A stretch of 64,000 nt of DNA from PFJX01 sp964466195 (GTDB lineage: Bacteria > Pseudomonadota > Gammaproteobacteria > Burkholderiales > Thiobacillaceae): positions 25,045-89,044 of the forward strand of contig CAYXMQ010000014.1 of assembly GCA_964466195.1 (NCBI GenBank), in the 5' to 3' direction. The notes under the pieces were generated by a model, which did not search any database, was not told the origin of the DNA, and was given only the letters and a program-made list of their open reading frames with translations. A program made the position numbers and the translations under genes. How positions within the stretch are numbered: the stretch's first letter is position 1; the number at the start of each line of letters is the position of its first letter. Of this stretch, positions 53,072 to 63,129 are shown piece by piece.

Positions 53072-54086
53072 GGCTGGCGTCGACACGCTGCGGCTCCCGC
53101 AATGGCAACACCATCTGCACGACGAACTCCCCGCCGACCTGATGCGCGGACAAGCGCGCTTCCGCATCGAAATGCAGCGCCAGACGTTCGCGAATATTGG
53201 ACAGCGCCATGCGATTGCCGGGCCGCGCCGGCGCCTCGGCATGGCTGGGATTGCGCACCACCACGGTCAGCTGGCCGTCGCGCGCGAAGATATCGACGCC
53301 GATGCGGCCGCCTTCGGGATGCGGCTCGATGCCGTGGCAGACCGCATTCTCCAGCAACGGCTGCAGCACCAGCGCGGGCAGCATGGCCAGGGCCGGCGCG
53401 TTTTCCACCCGCCAATCGACGTGCAGGCGCTCCCCCAGACGCAAGGCCTCGAGATCGAGATAGGCCCGCGCCAGCTCCAGTTCGCGCACCAGCGGCGAAA
53501 GCTGGCGGTTGTCGGCCATCAGCACGCGATACAACTCGGCCAGGTTTTCCAGTGCGGTTTCGGCCTGCGCCGGATTCGAGCGCATCAACGACAGCACGCT
53601 GTTGAGGCTGTTGAATAGAAAGTGCGGCCGGATGCGCGCCTGCAAAGCCTGCAAGCGCGCTTCCGCCAAGGCCGGCGAGAGCCGCCGCGCCCGCCAGTCG
53701 AGCCAGGCCAGAATGACGCCGGTGGCGACGCCGGCGAGCAGCAGCGTGCGCAGCAAACCGGCGCCGTCCGTGTCGGCCATCGGGTGCTGCAGAAAAACAT
53801 GCCAGAACGCCGCGCTGCCCAGGCTCACCGCCAGGCAGGCCGCCCAGGCCTGGCGCAACGGCCAGGCCATCAGCTTCGGCGCCAGCAGGAACAGGATCAG
53901 CATGGTGCTGAGCAGCGGCGGTTCCAGATAGGCGGCATAACGGAAAAACAGCGCCGGCGCGCCGGCTGCGGCGTCGGCCTGCACCAGCGCGGCCAGCGCG
54001 CCGAGCGCCTGCAGCGCGAGCGCGACCCGCAACAAGATGCCGAGATTGCGGAAATCCGGCAGAGCGATCTGGGTCTCCTTTGTCAT
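53061..54086 (-). CDS. algZ: AlgZ/LytS-type sensor histidine kinase
   Basis: A 341-residue membrane kinase. Four hydrophobic helices (about 17-140) form the sensor; the His box is IRPHFLFNSLNSVLSLM (about 155-171) of the His_kinase family, and the ATP-binding part contains LQPLLENAVCHGIEP and MALSNIRERL. ATG 54086 is preferred; GTG 54104 is a possible alternative with AGGA only three bases away. It is divergent from argH across 43 bases and translationally linked to algR. Confidence 0.88.
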   Translation of the reverse strand: MTKETQIALPDFRNLGILLRVALALQALGALAALVQADAAAGAPALFFRYAAYLEPPLLSTMLILFLLAPKLMAWPLRQAWAACLAVSLGSAAFWHVFLQHPMADTDGAGLLRTLLLAGVATGVILAWLDWRARRLSPALAEARLQALQARIRPHFLFNSLNSVLSLMRSNPAQAETALENLAELYRVLMADNRQLSPLVRELELARAYLDLEALRLGERLHVDWRVENAPALAMLPALVLQPLLENAVCHGIEPHPEGGRIGVDIFARDGQLTVVVRNPSHAEAPARPGNRMALSNIRERLALHFDAEARLSAHQVGGEFVVQMVLPLREPQRVDASHAA

Positions 54087-54129
54087 AATCCGAGTCTCAC
54101 GCATCCTCCTGCCCGCAAGCTATCACTCC

Positions 54130-55575
<1,446 letters not shown>

Positions 55576-55590
55576 GCGTGTACGGCGGCG

Positions 55591-56121
55591 TCAAGGGCTC
55601 GGCAACGCGCCCTTGGCCGCCGTTTCTGTTTTCTCCGTCGAGTCTTCCAGTTTTTCCATGCCGCCATAGACTTGCGCCAGCAGTTTGCGCAAGGCATCGT
55701 GGCGGTCGTGCAGGTCGCGCGCCAACTGGGTGGCGATGACGAACTGGAAGCGGCAGCCGATTTCCGAATCCGGCTGATACAGCAGCAGGTAGGCGGAGAA
55801 CGGCAGGCTGGCGACTTTCACCGGTCCGCGTGCGGTGCAGGACGTGATCGCCGGTTTGCCGGTCGACAACGACGGCATGCCGAAGAACTCGCCCGGCTGC
55901 AGGGTCTTCAACACGTAATGCCGGCCGGTATTGCCGTAATGGGCGACGTCGACCTGGCCGTCCAGCAACAGGTACAACTCCTGATTGAGCCGATCCTGGT
56001 AGATGAACACATGCCCGTTGGCATATTCATCGACACGCATCGCCGCGGCGACGTGCTCGACATCGAAATCGGACAGGAACTGGAAACCCGGCAATGAGCG
56101 CAGGTAATTTTTCAAGATCAT
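55591..56121 (-). CDS. Single cyclic-nucleotide-binding-domain protein, second of a pair
   Basis: A 176-residue protein that is one cNMP-binding beta-barrel (about 12-125; HVFIYQDRLNQELYLLLDGQVDV, LQPGEFFGMPSLSTGKPAITSC) plus a C-terminal helix. It has no HTH, kinase or GGDEF domain. The phosphate-binding cassette lacks the Crp-type FGELALxxxxPRAA arginine (it reads FGMPSLSTGKPAIT), so cAMP binding is doubtful. Its ATG overlaps the stop of the preceding cNMP-domain gene (ATGA, 56118-56121), so they may form a heteromeric sensor. Confidence 0.8.
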   Translation of the reverse strand: MILKNYLRSLPGFQFLSDFDVEHVAAAMRVDEYANGHVFIYQDRLNQELYLLLDGQVDVAHYGNTGRHYVLKTLQPGEFFGMPSLSTGKPAITSCTARGPVKVASLPFSAYLLLYQPDSEIGCRFQFVIATQLARDLHDRHDALRKLLAQVYGGMEKLEDSTEKTETAAKGALPSP

Positions 56122-56687
56122 CCGCGCGCTCCCAACAAACTTTTGATGAAATCGACCACGCCGTGCGACTTGCGGCTCAATTCCGCCAGCGGCACCGTGA
56201 GATCGCCCAGCAACAACATATTGCCATCCGGGTCGACCACCGGGTTGTTGGCGGTCACCTGCAAGCGGCGGATCAACATCTGTATGAAGGCATGCGTGAG
56301 CCGGCAGACGGCGATGGAGTCTTCCACGATCAGCGCATCAAAATCGTCATACGCAAGCCGCGCCACGCTGGTCTCCTCACCCGCGGTAACCGTACTCGAA
56401 GAACGCCGAACGCCGCTGAAGTAGCCCAATTCGCCGCACCAGTTGCCGGGCCGGATGCATCCCAGCTCGATGGTATGGCCGGACATTTCTATGGCCAGCT
56501 GCAGACGGCCGCTCAACACCAGGTAAAAGGCGTCGATCGGCTCCTGGTCATGCACCAGGATCTGGCCCGCTTCCAGCGGGTGCACGCTGATACGGTCAAG
56601 CAGCGGCTTGACGTGATCCGCGCCGAGTTGCTCGACCAACTCGGGCAGTAATTCGAACAGCGCGTGTTCGTCCATCGTTGTCCCCAT
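56118..56687 (-). CDS. Single cyclic-nucleotide-binding-domain protein, first of a pair
   Basis: A 189-residue protein with a cNMP-type barrel (about 20-135; ILVHDQEPIDAFYLVLSGRLQLAI, IRPGNWCGELGYFSGVRRSSS) followed by helices. GELGYFSGVRRSSSTV keeps the Gly-Glu and an Arg, closer to the canonical cassette than its partner. The C-terminal 50 residues (VVDPDGNMLLLGDLTVPLAELSRKSHGVVDFIKSLLG) are unassigned, and no DNA-binding domain is present. GGAGG lies four bases before ATG 56687; ATG 56675 is an alternative start. Confidence 0.8.
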   Translation of the reverse strand: MGTTMDEHALFELLPELVEQLGADHVKPLLDRISVHPLEAGQILVHDQEPIDAFYLVLSGRLQLAIEMSGHTIELGCIRPGNWCGELGYFSGVRRSSSTVTAGEETSVARLAYDDFDALIVEDSIAVCRLTHAFIQMLIRRLQVTANNPVVDPDGNMLLLGDLTVPLAELSRKSHGVVDFIKSLLGARG

Positions 56688-56737
56688 GCAGCCTCCGCGT
56701 CATTTCCAAAGTAGGCGATGCGATCTTCGCCACGGCC

Positions 56738-57055
56738 TCATTGCAGCACGACCGCCGCGCCCGCCTGTTCGCTGGCAAAACGCGACAGCGCGGCAAACAG
56801 CTCTTCGTGGCTGCGAGTATCGCGCCAGACACGGCCATCCCAGCGAAAATGAAAACCGCCGCTTTTCGCCGCCACCCAGATTTCCTGCGCCGCCGCCTGC
56901 TTGTTGACGACGATCACCGAGTCATCGGCGAATTCGATTTGAAGAATGCCGCCCTCGGAAAACTCATAGTCGAAATCGGCATCGGCGGTTTCGATGGCGT
57001 GTTCCAGCTTGCGCAAGGTTTCGTCGGCCAGACGCGTGTATTCACTTTCAGTCAT
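56738..57055 (-). CDS. cyaY: CyaY (bacterial frataxin)
   Basis: A 105-residue frataxin homologue starting MTESEYTRLADETLRKLE at ATG 57055 with GGAG six bases upstream. The acidic first helix (IETADADFDYEFSEGGIL) and the beta-sheet core IEFADDSVIVVNKQAAAQEIWVAAKSGGFHF are characteristic. It binds iron and modulates Fe-S cluster assembly on IscS. It is divergent from lptM-lysA, the common betaproteobacterial order. Confidence 0.95.
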   Translation of the reverse strand: MTESEYTRLADETLRKLEHAIETADADFDYEFSEGGILQIEFADDSVIVVNKQAAAQEIWVAAKSGGFHFRWDGRVWRDTRSHEELFAALSRFASEQAGAAVVLQ

Positions 57056-57144
57056 GCTGTGCTCCATAAAGGCGCAGCCGGCGCGGCCAACTTTGGGAGG
57101 TCAACTGCGGGCTGCTAAACTGGCTGCGATTTTAGAGGCTCCTC

Positions 57145-57312
57145 ATGCGAATTTCCCTGCTCAAATTTTTCTTGCCCTGCGCCGCGCTGGCGCTCTCTCT
57201 GGCGTTCGCTCTGACCCTTTCCGGCTGTGGCAAGAAAGGGGCTTTGTATTTGCCCGAAACCCCGGCCGCTTTGCCAACCGCGGCCCAACCCACCCAGCCT
57301 GTAAACAAATGA
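57145..57312 (+). CDS. lptM: Small lipoprotein LptM (YifL-like)
   Basis: A 55-residue lipoprotein from ATG 57145 with GAGG upstream. A hydrophobic signal (residues 5-24) leads to the lipobox LSGC at Cys28, followed by GKKGALYLPETP, which is the LptM signature (CGxKGPLYxP) and then a Pro/Thr-rich tail. LptM assists oxidative maturation of the LptD lipopolysaccharide translocon. The stop overlaps the lysA start (ATGA, 57309-57312). Confidence 0.9.
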   Translation: MRISLLKFFLPCAALALSLAFALTLSGCGKKGALYLPETPAALPTAAQPTQPVNK

Positions 57313-58559
57313 ACGCCCTTTCCAACCGCGGCGGCCTCCTGCATGTCGAGGATACGCCGCTCGATGCCATCGCCGCCCGATATGGCACGCCGTGTTATGT
57401 CTATTCGCGCGCCGCACTCGAACACGCCTACCGCGCTTACGACATGGCGCTGGCGACGCACCCGCATCTGATTTGCTATGCGGTAAAGGCCAATCCCAGC
57501 CTCGCCATCCTGAACCTGTTCGCCCGTCTCGGCGCCGGTTTCGACATCGTCTCCGGCGGTGAATTGGCGCGCGTGCTGGCGGCCGGCGGCGATCCCGCCC
57601 GGGTGGTGTTTTCCGGCGTCGGCAAGACGGCGGCGGAAATGCGGGCGGCCTTGCACGCCGGCATTCATTGCTTCAACGTTGAATCGGAAAGCGAGCTGGC
57701 GCGCCTGAATCAAGTCGCCGGCGAACTCGGCCGCACGGCCGCGATCAGTTTGCGCGTCAATCCCAACGTCGACGCGAAGACGCACCCGTACATTTCCACC
57801 GGCCTCAAGGACAACAAGTTCGGCATTGCCCACGATCAAGCCCTGCGCGTGTATCGCGAGGCCGCGAATCTGGCGCACCTGCGCATCAGCGGCATCGATT
57901 GCCATATCGGCTCGCAACTGACCGAAGTCGCCCCCTTCGCCGCGGCGCTGGATCGCGTACTGGAACTGGTCGCCAGCCTGCAAGCCGATGGCATCCGGCT
58001 GCAGCACATCGACGTCGGCGGCGGTGTCGGCATCCGCTATCGCGACGAAACGCCGCCGGCGCTGGATGACTATGCGCGCGTACTGCTGGACCGCATGCAC
58101 GGTCGCGAAGAGAAATTGATCGTCGAACCCGGCCGCTCACTGGTCGGCAATGCCGGCTGGCTGCTGACCCGGGTGGAATACCTGAAGCATGGCGAAGCCA
58201 AGGATTTCGCCATCGTCGACGCCGCCATGAACGACCTGATGCGGCCCGCACTGTACGACGCCTGGCATGACATCGTGCCGGTGCGGGCGCGGCAGGACGC
58301 CCCGCCGCGCCGCTACGCCGTCGTCGGCCCGGTCTGCGAGAGCGGCGATTTCCTCGGCCACGACCGCGAACTGGCGCTGGCGCAGGATGACCTGCTGGCC
58401 ATCTGCTCGACCGGCGCCTATGGCATGAGCATGAGCTCCAACTACAATACGCGCCCGCGCGCGGCGGAGGTGATGGTAGCCGGCGAGTGCACGCATTTGA
58501 TTCATGCCCGCGAGCGGATCGAGGATTTGATCGCCCAGGAAACGCTCTTGCCTGGCTGA
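57309..58559 (+). CDS. lysA: Diaminopimelate decarboxylase
   Basis: A 416-residue PLP enzyme of fold III. The PLP lysine is in CYAVKANPSLAIL (Lys60), and HIGSQLTE, DVGGGVGIRY and PVCESGDFLG are family motifs (the Cys of CESGD acts across the dimer). It forms lysine from meso-diaminopimelate. The start overlaps the lptM stop by four bases, so it is translationally coupled. An imperfect hairpin (GGCGTG/CACGCC) at about 58564-58589 could serve as its terminator but lacks a T run. Confidence 0.97.
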   Translation: MNALSNRGGLLHVEDTPLDAIAARYGTPCYVYSRAALEHAYRAYDMALATHPHLICYAVKANPSLAILNLFARLGAGFDIVSGGELARVLAAGGDPARVVFSGVGKTAAEMRAALHAGIHCFNVESESELARLNQVAGELGRTAAISLRVNPNVDAKTHPYISTGLKDNKFGIAHDQALRVYREAANLAHLRISGIDCHIGSQLTEVAPFAAALDRVLELVASLQADGIRLQHIDVGGGVGIRYRDETPPALDDYARVLLDRMHGREEKLIVEPGRSLVGNAGWLLTRVEYLKHGEAKDFAIVDAAMNDLMRPALYDAWHDIVPVRARQDAPPRRYAVVGPVCESGDFLGHDRELALAQDDLLAICSTGAYGMSMSSNYNTRPRAAEVMVAGECTHLIHARERIEDLIAQETLLPG

Positions 58560-58719
58560 TGCCCGGCGTGCGGACGACGGTCGCCACGCCGTAGCGACGT
58601 CATACCGGACCAGGCCTGGCATCGCCTCGGCGCTTTGCCGCACGCGCCGCGCCGGCCGCGCAGAACCCGTTGTTCATCGAACAGGCGAAGCAGGAGTCCT
58701 TTTTTCAGGGTCGCACAGC

Positions 58720-58746
58720 TAAAGTTCCGCGGCGGCCGGCCGATAG
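58720..58746 (+). promoter_or_regulatory. Sigma-28 (FliA) promoter of the chemotaxis operon
   Basis: TAAAGTTC, an 11-base spacer, then GCCGATAG. Against the flagellar sigma-28 consensus (TAAAGTTT-N11-GCCGATAA) this matches 7 of 8 bases in each half with the exact spacer. It lies 47 bases before the first gene (TTG 58793), so the operon should be transcribed late in flagellar assembly. Upstream, 58560-58719 shows no other feature I can support. Confidence 0.88.
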
Positions 58747-58792
58747 CCAGTCGAGATGAAGGGTTCCACGCCGGTTCAATCAGGAGGAAGGA

Positions 58793-59851
58793 TTGGGTTC
58801 AAAAGAGTTTGCCGTATTCACCCTCCTCGTTACCGTTTCGCTTGGGTTGATCAGCTGGTTTGCCGATCCGATCTGGCGCGTAGCGGCCATTGTGGCGGCG
58901 GCATCGATCGTATGGGCGAGCCCGCGCTGGCGGCTTGCGGCGCAAACAAACGATCTGGACGCGTCGCTGCGCGTCGATGTGCTCACGCTGCTGGACGATC
59001 TTGCACGCGCGAGCCAAAGCGAAACGCAGGCCGGCAACGCCGAACTCGATCGCGTCAAGGCTTTGCTCCAGCACGCCAGCGACGAACTGGTGGGGCGATT
59101 TGGTGAAATGAATACACATATCCAGGCGCAGCATGATCTTGCCGTGTCCATCGCCACTACGCTGACCGCCGGCCATGCGGATATGGACGACAGCGGCGTT
59201 CCCGAGTTCGCGCGCGCGGCATCCGACACGGAGGCGTTTTTTGTCGACAACGCCCTCAACACCAGCAAGAACGCGACGGGGTTGCTGGAAAGCATGCAAA
59301 CGATAGGCATCAAGGCCAACGCCATCGCCGGTCTCCTGGGCGAAATCGAAGCGATTTCCCGGCGTACCGACCCGCTCGCGCACCCTGCCGGCATCACGGC
59401 GGTGCATACCGGCGCGGCCGATGAAATACGCGCCCTGGCGCACCAAGTCGTGGCGACAGTCGCCTCGCTCGACATGAATGCCGCATGGCAAGCCAAGCAG
59501 CGCGTGCAAAGCACGCTGAACCGAATCGGCGAAATCGACCGGACTATCGGCGTCACCGCGCAACGCATCGACGAACATGCCAAGCATGTCGCCGTTGGCG
59601 TCAATGCCGCCGTGACGGCGTTGCAATTCCAGGACGTGACCAACCAACTGATCGGCCATGTCCAACAGCGCCTGCTGAACATCGCCGAAATTGCCGGACG
59701 ACTGCCTGCCGGCGTGCGGCAACAGGCGCAGCTGCACGGCGGTCTCAGTCAGGCGCGCGCCTGGTTGCAAGAGCTTAGGATGCAGCAGACGCAGCGCAGC
59801 CATCCGGTCAAGCAGCAACACATGGGCTCGGGTGAGATCGAGCTGTTCTGA
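58793..59851 (+). CDS. MCP-like membrane helical protein with CheZ-like motif
   Basis: A 352-residue protein starting at TTG 58793 behind AGGAGG. Two membrane helices (about 6-22 and 28-44) precede a long coiled coil. Residues 183-216 (EIEAISRRTDPLAHPAGITAVHTGAADEIRALA) align with the MCP hairpin tip but are about eight residues shorter and lack the conserved NAAIEAARAGE and RGFAVVADE parts. Near the C-terminus LQFQDVTNQLIGHV (275-290) resembles the CheZ phosphatase motif QDFQDLTGQ, with Asp281 and Gln285 four residues apart. It is the first gene of the operon, 15 bases before cheY. Confidence 0.75.
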   Translation: MGSKEFAVFTLLVTVSLGLISWFADPIWRVAAIVAAASIVWASPRWRLAAQTNDLDASLRVDVLTLLDDLARASQSETQAGNAELDRVKALLQHASDELVGRFGEMNTHIQAQHDLAVSIATTLTAGHADMDDSGVPEFARAASDTEAFFVDNALNTSKNATGLLESMQTIGIKANAIAGLLGEIEAISRRTDPLAHPAGITAVHTGAADEIRALAHQVVATVASLDMNAAWQAKQRVQSTLNRIGEIDRTIGVTAQRIDEHAKHVAVGVNAAVTALQFQDVTNQLIGHVQQRLLNIAEIAGRLPAGVRQQAQLHGGLSQARAWLQELRMQQTQRSHPVKQQHMGSGEIELF

Positions 59852-59866
59852 ACTAGAGGAATCAAT

Positions 59867-60232
59867 ATGGGCAAAGTAGTGCTGACTGTCGACGATTCGG
59901 CCTCCATCCGTCAGATGGTGGCGTTTACGCTGAAAAGCGCGGGGTACGAAGTCGTCGAAGCCGTGGATGGAGAAGACGGCCTCAACCAAGCCAGGAGCAG
60001 AGTAGCCGACCTGGTGCTGACCGATCAGAACATGCCCAAGATGGATGGTCTGACCTTGATCAAGTCGTTGCGCGGCCTGCCGGACTACCGCAACAAACCC
60101 ATACTGATGCTCACGACGGAGTCGAGCGATGCGATGAAGGCCGCCGGCAAGGCGGCAGGGGCGACGGGCTGGCTGGTCAAGCCGTTCGACCCGCAAAAGC
60201 TGCTGGAAGTGGTCAAGAAAGTCATCGGCTGA
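59867..60232 (+). CDS. cheY: CheY chemotaxis response regulator
   Basis: A 121-residue stand-alone receiver. The acidic pair is in LTVDDSAS, phospho-acceptor Asp in LVLTDQNMPKMDG, Thr in LMLTTESS and Lys in GWLVKPFDPQKL. Phospho-CheY binds the flagellar motor switch. It lies between the MCP/CheZ-like gene and cheA. AGAGGAA precedes the ATG. Confidence 0.95.
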   Translation: MGKVVLTVDDSASIRQMVAFTLKSAGYEVVEAVDGEDGLNQARSRVADLVLTDQNMPKMDGLTLIKSLRGLPDYRNKPILMLTTESSDAMKAAGKAAGATGWLVKPFDPQKLLEVVKKVIG

Positions 60233-60301
60233 AGGCGACGGTCGAGTTTCCCGTTCGCCGCACCTTCACCGCCCCTGCCGCCCTCCGACAACGGAATCGC
60301 C

Positions 60302-62563
60302 ATGAGCATCGACATGAGCCAGTTCTACCAAGTGTTCTTCGAGGAGACCTTGGAGCACTTGGCGAACATGGAAAACCTGCTCCTCAATCTGGATGTGAGC
60401 GCGCCTGCGCCGGAAGACCTGAATGCCATCTTCCGGGCGGCGCATTCCATCAAAGGCGGCAGCGGCACGTTCGGCTTTAGCGACATGGCCAAAGTGACGC
60501 ACATACTGGAAAGCCTGCTCGACAGGCTGCGCAAGGCGGAGCTGCCGCTGCGAGCGGAGATGCTGGATGCCTTTCTGGCCGCCGGCGATGTATTACGTGC
60601 GCAACTGGCACATCACCAGGGCGGTCCGGCAGCCGATGCGGCCGAAACCGAAGCGGCTTGCGCGCGGCTCAGCCGACTCGCGGGGGATGCTACCGCCGCG
60701 CCCGCAGCGGCAGCTGCAGAGGGCGCGCCAGCAGCGAACGCGCCGCTACGCAAGATACGCCTCGCCTGCCCGCTCTCGCACAAGGTCGCAGCGGTGCCCG
60801 AAGCGGTTGAAAACCTGCTCGGCGGACTTGGCGAAATGGCCGCCGTGGAAGTCGTCCACCTGCCGAATGCCGAAGATGTCCAACTCGTCGTCGTGCTGAC
60901 CACGGCGGCCAGCGATCACGAGCTCAAGGAGGCACTGGCGTTCTACAGCACTCCGGAAGCGATAGCCATTCAGCCGGAAGCGGAGAGCGAAGGCTACGGA
61001 TTTTTCGATGACCTGCCGTCAGCGCCGGCCGAGGTGGTCGAAGAGGCCGGCTTCGGCCTGTTCGACGACGCCCCCGGCGCACCGGCGAAGGACGCCACCG
61101 CGGAAGCCGCGCAGGACGCGCCGTTGGTTGCGCCCGCCGACAGCCCGGCCGCGATCGAGGGCTACGGCTATGGTTTTTATGTCAACGCCCCGGGCGGGCT
61201 CGGCCTGTTCGACGACGCCCCCGGCGCCGACTTTGCACTGGCCACCAGCGCACCCGCACCGTTCTCCAACCGGGCCGCTGCCGCCCTGGATGCGGCGGCC
61301 CTGAGCGCGGCCGCCGGCCATTCCGCCCCGCCCGAGCAGTCGACGTTCGCCGCCGCCAAGTCCGTCATCGCCGCGAACACCGACAACAGCATCCGGGTCG
61401 CCGTCGAAAAGGTCGATCAGCTGATCAATCTGGTCGGCGAACTGGTCATCACGCAAGCCATGCTGGCGGAGGCTGCCAGTGTTTTCGACCCGGTGCAGGC
61501 GGAAAGGCTGCTTGCCGGCATCGAACTGCTGTCGCGAAATACCCGCGATATGCAGGAATCGGTGATGTCGATACGCATGTTGCCGATGAGCATGGTGTTT
61601 TCGCGTTTTCCGCGCGTCGTGCGCGACCTGGCCGGCAAGCTGAACAAGCAGGTCGAGATGAAGACCCTGGGCGACAGCACCGAGCTGGACAAAGGTCTGA
61701 TCGAAAAAATCATCGATCCGCTGACCCATCTGGTGCGCAACAGTCTCGACCACGGCATCGAAACGCCGGAGCAACGTCGCGCCGCCGGCAAGAACGCGAA
61801 AGGCATGCTGACCCTCAAGGCCAGCCACCAGGGCGGCAATGTGGTGATCGAAGTCATCGACGACGGCGGCGGCCTCGACCGCAAGCGAATACTCGAAAAG
61901 GCCAAGGAAAAGGGCATGCCGGTCAGTGACAGCCTGTCCGACCACGAAGTCTGGCAACTCATCTTCGCGCCCGGCTTCTCCACCGCCGACGTGATCACCG
62001 ACATCTCCGGACGCGGCGTCGGCATGGATGTGGTGAAAAGCAATATCGAAGAACTCGGCGGCCGCGTCGAACTGGAATCGTCGCCCGGCTTGGGCACCCG
62101 CACGGTGATCCGCCTGCCGCTGACCCTCGCCATACTCGACGGCATGTCGGTCAGCGTCGGCGGCGAAACCTTCATCGTCCCGATCACCGCGGTCATCGAA
62201 TCGCTGCAACCCAAGCTGGAGGACGTGCGCACGCTGGCCGGCGACAGCCGCATGGTGCATATCCGCGGCGAATACCTGCCGTTGATTTCACTGGCCGCCG
62301 CCTTCGGCCTGGATGGCGTGGAAGACATCACCCAGGGCCTGCTGGTGGTGGTGGAAGCGGAGGAAGGCAAGGCCGCCCTATTCGTCGATGAGCTGCTCGG
62401 CCAGCAGCAAGTCGTCATCAAGAGTCTGGAGGCCAACTACCGCAAGGTGCCCGGCCTTTCGGGCGCCACCATCATGGGCGATGGGCGCGTGGCCATGATC
62501 ATCGATGTCGCAGCGGTCACCCGCATGGGCCTGAGCCAGTCCAAGCGGCGTTTGGTTGCGTGA
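60302..62563 (+). CDS. cheA: CheA chemotaxis histidine kinase with internal GFGLFDDAPG repeats
   Basis: A 753-residue kinase. P1 carries phospho-His48 (FRAAHSIKGGSGTFGF); a P2-like domain spans about 148-225; dimerisation starts near 355 (SIRVAVEKVDQLINLVGELV); the ATPase domain shows NSLDHGIETPEQR, DDGGGLDRKR and GRGVGMDVVKSNI; P5 (about 620-753) is CheW-like. Between P2 and P3 (231-308) are four copies of an aromatic-acidic motif: GYGFFDDLP, GFGLFDDAPG, GYGYGFYVNAPG and GLGLFDDAPG. Two of these are encoded by an identical 28-base stretch, a sign of recent duplication. It autophosphorylates and passes phosphate to CheY. Confidence 0.95.
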   Translation: MSIDMSQFYQVFFEETLEHLANMENLLLNLDVSAPAPEDLNAIFRAAHSIKGGSGTFGFSDMAKVTHILESLLDRLRKAELPLRAEMLDAFLAAGDVLRAQLAHHQGGPAADAAETEAACARLSRLAGDATAAPAAAAAEGAPAANAPLRKIRLACPLSHKVAAVPEAVENLLGGLGEMAAVEVVHLPNAEDVQLVVVLTTAASDHELKEALAFYSTPEAIAIQPEAESEGYGFFDDLPSAPAEVVEEAGFGLFDDAPGAPAKDATAEAAQDAPLVAPADSPAAIEGYGYGFYVNAPGGLGLFDDAPGADFALATSAPAPFSNRAAAALDAAALSAAAGHSAPPEQSTFAAAKSVIAANTDNSIRVAVEKVDQLINLVGELVITQAMLAEAASVFDPVQAERLLAGIELLSRNTRDMQESVMSIRMLPMSMVFSRFPRVVRDLAGKLNKQVEMKTLGDSTELDKGLIEKIIDPLTHLVRNSLDHGIETPEQRRAAGKNAKGMLTLKASHQGGNVVIEVIDDGGGLDRKRILEKAKEKGMPVSDSLSDHEVWQLIFAPGFSTADVITDISGRGVGMDVVKSNIEELGGRVELESSPGLGTRTVIRLPLTLAILDGMSVSVGGETFIVPITAVIESLQPKLEDVRTLAGDSRMVHIRGEYLPLISLAAAFGLDGVEDITQGLLVVVEAEEGKAALFVDELLGQQQVVIKSLEANYRKVPGLSGATIMGDGRVAMIIDVAAVTRMGLSQSKRRLVA

Positions 62564-62628
62564 ACCAACAAGCGCCCACACCGGATGCAGGCTTTGACCG
62601 CGCATGGCATCGCCAGAGGAGCTGAACA

Positions 62629-63111
62629 ATGAATTACCCCGAAACCCGCGCTGTCGCCGTTTCCGGTGAATACCTGACCTTCACGCTGGGCGCCGAGGAA
62701 TACGGCATCGACATTCTCAAGGTGCAGGAAATCCGCGGCTACGACGCCGTCACCAAAATCGCCAATGCGCCGCCCTTCATCAAGGGCGTGATCAATCTGC
62801 GCGGCGTCATCGTGCCCATCGTCGATCTGCGCATCAAATTCAACCTGGGCAACCCCGGTTACGACCCCTTCACCGTCGTGATCATCCTGAACATCGGCAA
62901 ACGGATCATGGGCATCGTCGTCGACGGCGTCTCCGACGTGATCCAGTTGAGCGCAGACAATCTGCACGCCGCGCCCGAGTTCGGCTCCATTCTCGACACC
63001 CGCTACCTGCTCGGACTCGGCACGGTGGAAGAACGCATGATCATCGTGGTCGATATCGAAGGTCTGATGACCAGCCAGGAAATGGCGCTGATCGAAGCCA
63101 GCGCGACTTGA
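62629..63111 (+). CDS. cheW: CheW coupling protein
   Basis: A 160-residue CheW: EYLTFTLGAEEYGIDILKVQEI, then FIKGVINLRGVIVPIVDLR and IMGIVVDGVSDVIQL. It links receptors with CheA. AGAGGAGCTG precedes ATG 62629. It lies 65 bases after cheA and 18 bases before the MCP gene. Confidence 0.96.
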   Translation: MNYPETRAVAVSGEYLTFTLGAEEYGIDILKVQEIRGYDAVTKIANAPPFIKGVINLRGVIVPIVDLRIKFNLGNPGYDPFTVVIILNIGKRIMGIVVDGVSDVIQLSADNLHAAPEFGSILDTRYLLGLGTVEERMIIVVDIEGLMTSQEMALIEASAT

Positions 63112-63129
63112 ACGCCAAAGGAATAATGA

